The translations under genes and the position numbers were made by a program. Source: Spiroplasma citri (GTDB taxonomy: Bacteria; Bacillota_I; Bacilli_A; Mycoplasmatales; Mycoplasmataceae). From it: DNA of 64,000 nucleotides. Positions within the stretch are counted from its first letter, which is position 1; each line of letters opens with the position of its first letter. A model generated the notes under the pieces. That model ran no database searches. It had not been told where the DNA came from and saw only the letters and a list, made by a program, of their open reading frames with translations. Location of the stretch: assembly GCF_001886855.1 (NCBI RefSeq), contig NZ_CP013197.1:496001-560000 (forward strand), given 5' to 3'. Below are positions 55,865 to 64,000 of the stretch, piece by piece.

Positions 55865-57469
55865 ATGAAAAAACTTTTAGGTATTTTAAGTATTCTTTTA
55901 TCAGGCACAACAGGTAGTTTTGGGGTGCATGGTTGTGCAATAAGAGGTAACAATTTATCAAAAACTAATGAATATAAAGCAGAAGCGAATCAAGATATTG
56001 AAACTTTTTATAAAATAATAACATTAATTAAAAAGAAAATTAAAGATTGATGAGATGCTAAAGCATTGATTGATATTAATAAGTATTTTAATGATGTTAC
56101 TAAACTTAATGAATTTATTACAACTTTAAAATCAGATGAATCACAACCCTTTATTGGCGCGGCAATTAGCAAATGACCTTTTTTAGAACAGTTAATTAAT
56201 GATTTTAAAAAAGAAGTTAATAATATTAATAGTGAACTTGCTATTACTTATAATAATTTTTATCGTGACACAGAAAAAGAATTTCCAATATTATTGTCAG
56301 ATGATAATATCAAATTAAAAGTAAATAAAATTAATTTTGATAAACTATCAAAATTAATTGCTGAGAATAAAGAAAATTTAAATGCAATTACAATTAGTTT
56401 TGATATTAATTATTCAGTTAAATTTAAAGAATTTGACCAAGTTTATGAAAGTAACGGGTTAGTTATTGCTAGTAATAATTTGGAAGTCTTAACTAATGTT
56501 CAAGAAAACATTGAATTATGATTTATAAACTTTATTAATGATTTACTTATTAAGCAAGAAAATAAAATTATTGATAGATCAAATCAACATTTTAATAATA
56601 TCAATGGAAATAATACAATTTGACCAATTATTAAACAAGAATTAGATAAAAAAAATATAATAACTAATTCTCAACCTTATTTTTCTCATTTTTTTAATAC
56701 TTTAAATTTATGAAGTTCTTTTTATAGAAAAAATTCAATGTTAACCTTGGTAGGAGAAGGATATCAACCAGACAAATTAACAGCAAAAAACTTTTTAGAA
56801 TTTTATAAACAACATAACAATATTATTAGTGAAAATAATTATTATGTAAAAGCAGATATAAAATATTTTTTGCCAGGTAATTTAACAATTGAAAATTTAC
56901 CGTTTAAAGATAAAACTCCGCAGTGAAGAAATTTAAAGACACCAATTAAAGTCTTAGTACCAAAAGATAAAGTTGATGAACAATTACAGCAATTTGCAGA
57001 AAAAATAATGGCATTTTGACATTATTATAAATTAGAAACTTATAATAATAAACTTGTTTTTAAGATGAACCAAGCAGATTTTGATACTTTATTTAAAAAA
57101 GTTAGTTTATTTAAGCCAGAAAGTTCAGTAGATGCAAGAATGACATTACTTTTTGAAACTATTTTTAATCTTTTTAATAATACTTGTGCTGCCACAGAAA
57201 AAATTAAATCAAAAATTTATAAACCTAATGTAGCAGAAGAAGAAAAAGTTATTTCAAAATTTAAAATGGAAACAATAAAAGATGATAAAAATATTACAAT
57301 TAAATTATTTAGAAATCATTATTCTGATGGAAATTATCCAATTTATTATATAAATTTATCTTATAATGATTTTGGATATAGTTTCTTTTTTACTCCGGAT
57401 GAAAAAGAAAGAAATCTTGAGAATGATGACTATTCATTTTTACAAACAATAGAATTTAAGGTTGGTTAA
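55865..57469 (+). CDS. Large surface lipoprotein
   Basis: 534 residues, intact. Signal peptide MKKLLGILSILLSGTTGSFG with lipobox VHGC. The mature part is mixed helix and beta without known domains. It is the whole relative of the broken gene at 34288: shared blocks include YQPDKLTAKNFLEFYK and FWHYYKLET followed by a beta hairpin. Spiroplasma carries families of such lipoproteins, which face the host. ATGAGGTATAAATA precedes ATG. It has its own terminator. Confidence 0.85.
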
Positions 57470-57496
57470 TTTTTAAAATTTTAATTATAAGAAACA

Positions 57497-57532
57497 AAGC
57501 GGTGTTATTTCATAAATAACACCGCTTTTATT
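57497..57532 (+). terminator. Terminator
   Basis: AAGCGGTGTTATTT and AAATAACACCGCTT form a perfect 14-base stem around CAT, followed by TT and an AT run. Confidence 0.85.
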
Positions 57533-57624
57533 TCACAGTTTATTAAACTTAATTTTACATTCATTTGGGAATAATGTTATAATAACATGAGAAAAATATA
57601 ATGAAAGTTATAAAGGTGATGGTA

Positions 57625-58344
57625 ATGAAAATATATGTTTTAAAAAAATATCAAAAATTTATTAATATTTTCTTTATTATTTTTCTTGTTTATATTTTAT
57701 TTTCATCATCATTTTCAATTATTGATATTGCTGGTAATTATAATTTTTTAAATATTACATTAAATTTAATTTATCTTGTTTGATCTAGTTTTATTTTTCT
57801 CTTTTTTATGGGAATTTTAATGCAAATTTTAATTAATTTTAAACAATTGAAAAAGACAACAATTTCAGCGTGGAAATTAATTTTATTTTCTAATTGACAA
57901 ATTATTATTTTATGACTTTGCAATATTGTTTTAATTTCATATATATTATTTTTTGGTTATACTTCAATAATTTTTCAATTGCAAAATATAATTGCATATG
58001 AAACAATATATTCTTTTTTAGTTATTTTATGCTATGTTTTTTATGCAATTTTTACCATTAGTTTTATTATAATGCTAATATTGTTTCGATTATATATTGG
58101 TTATTTAAAAAAGATTAATGATGTGATTGCTTCTAGTTATTATACATTTTGTAAATATACTTTGACTAGTATTGTTGTCACTAAACATAACCAATTAACA
58201 ATGTCAATTTTATTAATAATTTATCCAAATTATGATTTTAATCAATGATTTAAAAAAGCTACTATTGTTGATAATCTTCGTAAAACAGAATTATTAACAC
58301 AGTTTAAAAAACAAACAACACCACCTAATCTTTACTCTAACTAA
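57625..58344 (+). CDS. Membrane protein, about five helices
   Basis: 239 residues. Hydrophobic segments near residues 13-30, 45-70, 85-110, 125-150 and 155 are visible (FINIFFIIFLVYILFSSSF; IIILWLCNIVLISYILFFGY; IFTISFIIMLILFRLYIG). The C-terminal 60 residues are soluble and basic. ATG 57625 is chosen because AAAGGTGAT lies at the right distance; 57601 is an alternative. It precedes the giant permease by 32 bases and may be in the same unit. No family recognised. Confidence 0.75.
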
Positions 58345-58376
58345 ATTCAAATATTAACAAAAAAAGAAGAAAGAAT

Positions 58377-61300
58377 GTGGAAAAAATGACAGGTTTTAAG
58401 TTATTATTTAAAAACAATTTTAAAAACACAGTTAAAAATAAAATTCAATTTATTGGTTTAGTTGTTTTGGTATTTTTAACTAGTTTTATTTTTACAATTA
58501 TTGCAGTTTCTAAACAACGAGTAGAAAATAATTATAGTAGTTTTATTTCTGAACAATTAAGTAATCAACATGATTTTGTTGTTAGTTTTGCTAATTCCAC
58601 TTATGTTAAAAATTCAAATAGGGAACCGGATCAGTTTGAAAAAATTACAGATAGTGGGATTCGTCAAAATGCAATTTTAGAATTTGTTAAAGAACAATTA
58701 AAGAATAGAGATGAACATTTTATTTATAACCGTGTTGAAGCGCGAACATTTACATTGGGGAATAATAAAGTTATTAAAGCAGTAACATTAAATCTTCATC
58801 AAGAAATTGATAAATTTATTGTGGCTAATGGAATGCCATTAAGTGTTTATACGAAATATTTATTATCAATTAACCAAGAAACAATGCATTGGATTTATTT
58901 AACCCCTGAGTTTGCTCGCAAAAATAATATTAAAATTAATGATATTATTCGATTACAACCCGATAGGTATGGAACAACAATTAAAGTTGCTGATAGTGAA
59001 TTAAAAGATGTTGATTTAACTCCATATGAAAAAGAAGATATTAATAAATGATTGCCGAAATCACCATATGCAAATGAAAATTGGTTCCGAGTAGTTGGAT
59101 TTGGACAATCAGCGGATTATGTTACGCCAATTATTGATGCAGTACATCCATTTCCGAATATGAAAAATGAAGGAATTGCATATTTAGATCCACGATTGTT
59201 TGGATTAGTTGAAGATACAGCTGGTAATAAATATCCAGTAACAAAATTAGATTTAACAAAACAAATTTTAATTCCAAAAAGTCAATTAGAGCGAGAAGTT
59301 TATTATGTTGGAAAATTTCAACAGACAAAAGTTGAACAAATGCGAAATAATTATAGTCAAACAATCAATAATTATTTAAATACTAATCAGGGCAAACATA
59401 TTGGTTTACATGGATATTACGTCAAAACATTGTCAACTGGTTTACCAATTGCTACTTTTCGGACAGATAATCGTTATGAATTTGCGAAAAGAATTACATA
59501 TTTTACATCAACATTAAATGCTTTTATTAGTTGTTCTTATATTTTAATTACGATTTTATTAATTATTTCGTTCTTTGTGTTAATTCTAGTTGTTCACCGG
59601 CAAATTGATGCAACTGGACCACAAAATGGATTATTACGAGCATTGGGATATCGACGCCGTGTGTTAACCTTTAGTTATATTTCCTATCCATTAATGATTG
59701 CATTAATTGGTGGGATAGTTGGTTATGGAATGGGGATTAGTGGCCAATTTACTGTTAAATATTTATTTGGTTCATATTTTAATTTACCATATGGAAATTT
59801 TGTATTTGCACCATTAGCATTAGTAACTTGTGTTTTATTTATTTTCGCTTTGTTAACTTGTGTCACAATGATTAGTGGAACAATTATAATGGTTTCAAGA
59901 ACACCATTACAATTAATTCGTAAAGAAAAAACAGTTTCATATGGTCGTTTTAAAAAAATTGTTTATAAAATGTTTGCAATTCGTAAAACATTTGATGCAC
60001 GATTTCAAGCAGTACAATTATCTAATTCAATTGGAAAAATGGTTGGGGTATCTTTAACGATGATTATTAGTACCATTATGATTACGATGTCAACAACAAT
60101 TCCAATTATCTTACAGAATAATATTCGTTATTCATATGAAGGAGATAATTATAAAACTTTAGTTGAATATAATAGTCCGATTTATAATTTACCAACAAGT
60201 TTTTTACGAACATATGATCCAAGTAAAAAGCCATGAGATAGTAAAAAAAGTCTTTTGATTAATACAAATATGACAACAGATGTTAATCAATATCTTACTG
60301 ACTTTGAAACAGGGCAAATTAATTCCGAAAATTTTGCTCCGACATATCAAGCAGATGATATGCGATCGTTATTATATCGTAATATTTCCAAAGAATTTTT
60401 ACAAAGTAATAAATTAACTTCAACTAATCCGGATTTATCAAAAGCAATTTGTAGCACAACATGAGGTGACTACAATGATTTTGGTTTAAATCTTTTAACA
60501 AAATCAACCATTGAGAAATATTTACGAACAACAGAAACAGCACGGGAACATATTGATATGTTAGAAAAATCTCGATTATTTTATTGAAAATATCGGGAAA
60601 CTGTTGGATTAAACATTAAACGTGCAGATTATTTTGATTCACGAGGGAATTTAAATTTAAATGATAAGTTAGGGAAAAATATTTTTACCCAGAGTGATTA
60701 TAAACGAGATTTTGGAGAAGGAAATCCAACGATTACATTAGCAAATAATTATTTTCGTCCAGCATTAGAGCAACCATTGTCTGTATCTTTTTATGATGTT
60801 TTAGATTCAGCAACAGGAAATGAATTTAATACACGTTTAAAAAAACCAATGTATGATTTATATAATTGAATTTATGCTTACTTTGTGGAAAATGTTAATC
60901 AATGTTTTATTCAAGGAGTATATTCACGTTCTCCACAAACTGTCCGATTAAAAATGCAACAAGCATTTAATCAAAACAATGGTAATTTTAATTTAACCTT
61001 TGGAGTAATTCCGTTTAATCCATTAACAGATGATCGGGGGACAATGATTAATGCTGAATTAAATAGTATTGAGTTTAAAATTTACGGAATTAATCACACA
61101 TTTAAAAATCAAGCATTAACTAATAAAAATAATGCGAATTTAAATGAAAAATTATTTACAGCAAGTAATAATATTGTTTTAAATGAAACATTAGCTAAAC
61201 GATTAAATTTTACAGTTGGAGATCAAATTAGTCCGCGACTGATTCGCAAAGCGTTAGTTGCTAGTGAACAAGATGCTACTTCGGATCAAATTTTACAAGC

Positions 61301-62465
61301 TTGAGATGCAAGCGATATAACAGGTAATAATACTCAAGCACAAGGGCGAGTTGGTAAATTAATGTTTAATGGGGATAATAAATATAAAAATAAGGTTTTA
61401 AAAGATGGAAATAATGAATATGTTTTAGAAAGTAAAATTGATGCACTTGACCCTAATTTTACAAAACCATCAATTTTAAACGATAAAATTGTTAATAGAA
61501 GTTATCGGGTAAGTAATGAAACGAAGAACGAATCCTTTACCGTTGTTGGTATTACTAATCAATATGGTTCACCACGAGCTTGAATTAATGAAAATAGGGC
61601 ACAACAATTACTAGGATATGATAAAACCCGAAATTATTTATTACAATTATTTTTAAACGAATGAACAAATTCATTTATTAAAAACAATGATAAATTAGCA
61701 CCATCTAAACGAAAAAGTTTAGAATTATTAGAAAAATTTATTAAAGAGCATTCAAGTACACCTGTTGATAAGTTATGGGATGAGTTTGTTAAATATTGAA
61801 AAGCACATCAAAGTGCAGTTAATTGTATTGCTGTATTTGAAAATGAATATCCAATTTTTAATTATAAAATTTCTAATAGTTCCAAAATTGATGATATTGA
61901 AACCGGATTAGGAACAAGTCAGTTATTTGGTGACTATAGTTTTTATGGTTTAAATGCTGGTATTAGAAGTGAAATTTCCTATCCACCATATGCAAATAGT
62001 ACTTTTAGTAGTTTAATGCCAATTGCTGAAGCTCAAGCAATTTTAGGAAATATTTCAAAAGCCGTTAATGGTATTATTTTCTTTATTATTGGTATTTCTT
62101 TTGTATTAAGTTTTATGATTATTATTTTAACAAGCAATATTGTTATTGCGGAAAATCAAACAATTATTGCAACAATGAAAGTATTAGGATATCGAAATCG
62201 TTATATTACAAAATTAGTTATTGGAATGTATATTCCTATTATTGTAATAATGACAATTGCCGGCTTTGGTTTTGGGTGATTATTTTTAATTATTTCTAAC
62301 ATGATATTAATTCGAATTGGAATAGTTTTACCACTGTTTATGAATATTATGATTCCAATTATTGCAATTGGCAGTGGTTTATTATTATACTTTATTGCAT
62401 ATTTAATTAGTTGATTTAATATGAATCGGATTAATCCATTGATCGCAATTATGAATGCGGATTAA
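58377..62465 (+). CDS. Giant FtsX-type ABC transporter permease
   Basis: 1362 residues from GTG 58377 (ATG 58386 is also possible). Organisation: one N-terminal helix (IQFIGLVVLVFLTSFIFTII), a large extracellular domain, a three-helix FtsX block around residues 380-520 (LLRALGYRRRVLTFSYISYP), a second helix and large outer domain, and a second FtsX block at the end (NQTIIATMKVLGYRNRYITK). Such permeases need a separate ABC ATPase, absent here. The family moves lipids or lipoproteins or drives cell-wall enzymes; in Spiroplasma the substrate is unknown. Frame intact over 4 kb. Confidence 0.88.
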
Positions 62466-62477
62466 GGAGGGATTAAA

Positions 62478-63437
62478 ATGAAAAAATTACTGGCAACTAT
62501 TGCAATTGGTATTTTAACTTCAGGACCAGTAATGTCTGTAGTTAGTTGTACTAAAAATGATAATTGAAATAATATTCCAATTGCTCCACCAGTTTTACCA
62601 GTTGAAGTAACTGGTTTTGCTGGAATTGATTTTAAAACAATTAATCCACAAAATAATAAACAGACTATTCCTGAATTATTACAACAATTGGCACAATTGT
62701 TTAAAGGAACAAAATGAAACTTTGAACAGTTAATAAAAAATTATAAATTTAATAATCAATCAAAACCAGTTAATAAAATTGATTTGTATCGCAATGGTCA
62801 GTATGAATTAAATTTTAGTGATGGAACAACTTTAAATACAATAAAAATTAATAAAACAGTAACAACTTCAAATCATTTAGCTGATAAAGTAAAAAGTATT
62901 GATTTAGGTCAAATTACTGATGCACGACCAAAAACAATTTTAATTGCCATTATTTTTAACAATATGCAACTTATTTCAGAATTAGAAAATTTTGGTGAAT
63001 TTTTTATTGGTGAACAAACATCAGCTATATGAAACAAACAAATTGACAGAGTTGATAAAATTGAAGTTGAACCTGATCAAACTAGCGCAACTTTAATTTC
63101 AGGAAATGACCACTGATCGGAACATAATAACCCAGCAACAGATTATTATGGTTCAGTTAAAGTACATTTTACTGTTGTGGCACCAAAACCACCAACAGTA
63201 AAAGAAGATTTGGAACAAATGAACTTAATAACAAATTTAGGCAAATTACCAAAGGTAACCATTTTACAAGTAATGATGATGTTTATTAGTGTTAATTTTG
63301 TTAGTCAGTTAAATCGACTAAGTGCTTTATTAAATGATTTATATTTAGATATTAATCCGGATAAAAAAAGTGGAACAATTACTGCCTATGAGAAATCAGA
63401 ATATTATACTGGTAGTATTAACGTAACTTTTAGTTAA
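62478..63437 (+). CDS. Lipoprotein partner of the FtsX permease
   Basis: 319 residues. Signal MKKLLATIAIGILTSGPVMS with lipobox VVSC. The mature part has beta-prone segments (NGQYELNFSDGTTLNTIKIN) and a Pro linker (VVAPKPPTVKED) before a helical end. AAGGAGGGATTAAA precedes ATG, 12 bases after the permease, so the two are co-translated and probably act together at the cell surface. Function unknown. Confidence 0.82.
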
Positions 63438-63452
63438 TTATACATATTAATA

Positions 63453-63478
63453 GAAACCGCTTGATTAGCGGTTTTTAA
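63453..63478 (+). terminator. Terminator
   Basis: AAACCGCT and AGCGGTTT pair around TGATT, followed by TT. Confidence 0.8.
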
Positions 63479-63699
63479 TTATTTGCATTAATTTTATTAT
63501 TTAGCAATTTATTATTTATTTTTAATAATTTGATTAAAATATTTATTTTTAAATTAAAAATATGGTATGATTAAATATCTTTTTTATCATAAATATGGTA
63601 TAATTATAATAGAAAAAATAGTTCCATAAGAAAATTCTAGGATGTAATAATTATAAAATGTATTAAATGATTTTATAATTATTCATGTAAGGAGTTTTT

Positions 63700-63945
63700 A
63701 TGTTGAAAGATATTTTTTATATTGCCGAAGAAGAAATGTGTAATAAATGTTGAAATCAATTAGCACAAGCAATAAAAGAAGTTAAAAATAATAATCTGCA
63801 AGAAATTAATAATTTAATGTTTTTCAAATATTATTTAAAAGATCAAATTAATACACTTGTTTCAAAGGTTATTGCAATTATTAAATGTAATAATAATTTT
63901 TATACATTATTTTGAAAAGAAGATTTGCTAGTCAGGACTGTATAA
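63700..63945 (+). CDS. Small hypothetical protein
   Basis: 81 residues, MLKDIFYIAEEEMCNKCWNQ, helical with three Cys and two Trp from UGA. TAAGGAGTTTTT precedes ATG. No family recognised. It may extend differently if the end near VRTV is shifted, because sequence after it (to 64000) contains no obvious gene. Confidence 0.6.
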
Positions 63946-64000
63946 AAAAAGTAGGGTATAAAAATATAAAGAAATTAAATAAGAATAATTAAACCATTTA

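Overview
The window reads as a Spiroplasma chromosome. It is extremely AT-rich, UGA must be read as tryptophan for nearly every gene to stay open (genetic code 4), starts are preceded by AAAGGAG-type ribosome binding sites, and many secreted proteins begin with the mollicute lipoprotein pattern MKKLL...SC. The 16S gene looks to me like the S. ixodetis clade, but that is recollection, not a search. All coordinates below assume code 4.

Layout. 1-6.1 kb: a decaying tailed-phage head module on the minus strand (terminase small and large subunits, scaffold-like protein, capsid-like protein with a spiralin-like tail). 6.3-14.6 kb: an IS-rich graveyard with an intact IS30-type transposase, a second unrelated terminase pair, two damaged IS30-type copies, a shattered copper-type P-ATPase and an IS3 remnant. 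14.9-21.4 kb: conserved chromosome (rpsU, guaC, two membrane proteins, seven tRNAs, a choline-kinase-like protein, rdgB, trmL, a frameshifted SSB-like gene). 21.6-26.8 kb: one rrn operon (16S-23S-5S) with two tandem promoters, processing stems and terminator. 27.3-32.5 kb: two unknown genes (one broken), then mnmA-recD2. 32.9-35.9 kb: two broken lineage-specific genes.

36.4-41.6 kb: a cobalamin-class riboswitch followed, after about 360 non-coding bases, by a tight five-gene run for nucleoside and deoxyribose metabolism: purine nucleoside phosphorylase, deoxynucleoside kinase, transketolase, KDPG-type aldolase and nucleoside deoxyribosyltransferase. 41.9-43.8 kb: a plectrovirus (SpV1-like) fragment with the coat protein gene. 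43.7-53.6 kb: an almost continuous minus-strand operon of 16 or more small genes with a VirB6/TrbL-like membrane protein, a VirB2-sized membrane protein, a cytosine-C5 methyltransferase, an S1-domain protein, a cysteine-rich peptide, a zinc-protease lipoprotein and several tiny proteins, headed by a structured non-coding region. It looks like a conjugative or virus-like mobile element and is my best candidate for an undescribed system. 53.9-55.7 kb: a fragment of the UPF0236/ICE transposase-like family and a third terminase. 55.8-64 kb: a large lipoprotein, a membrane protein, a giant FtsX-type permease with a lipoprotein partner, and a small hypothetical gene.

Intact housekeeping genes sit beside heavily frameshifted mobile genes. 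Most breaks are single-base changes, several of them in homopolymers, which suggests ongoing decay, although sequencing error at individual sites cannot be excluded from the sequence alone.
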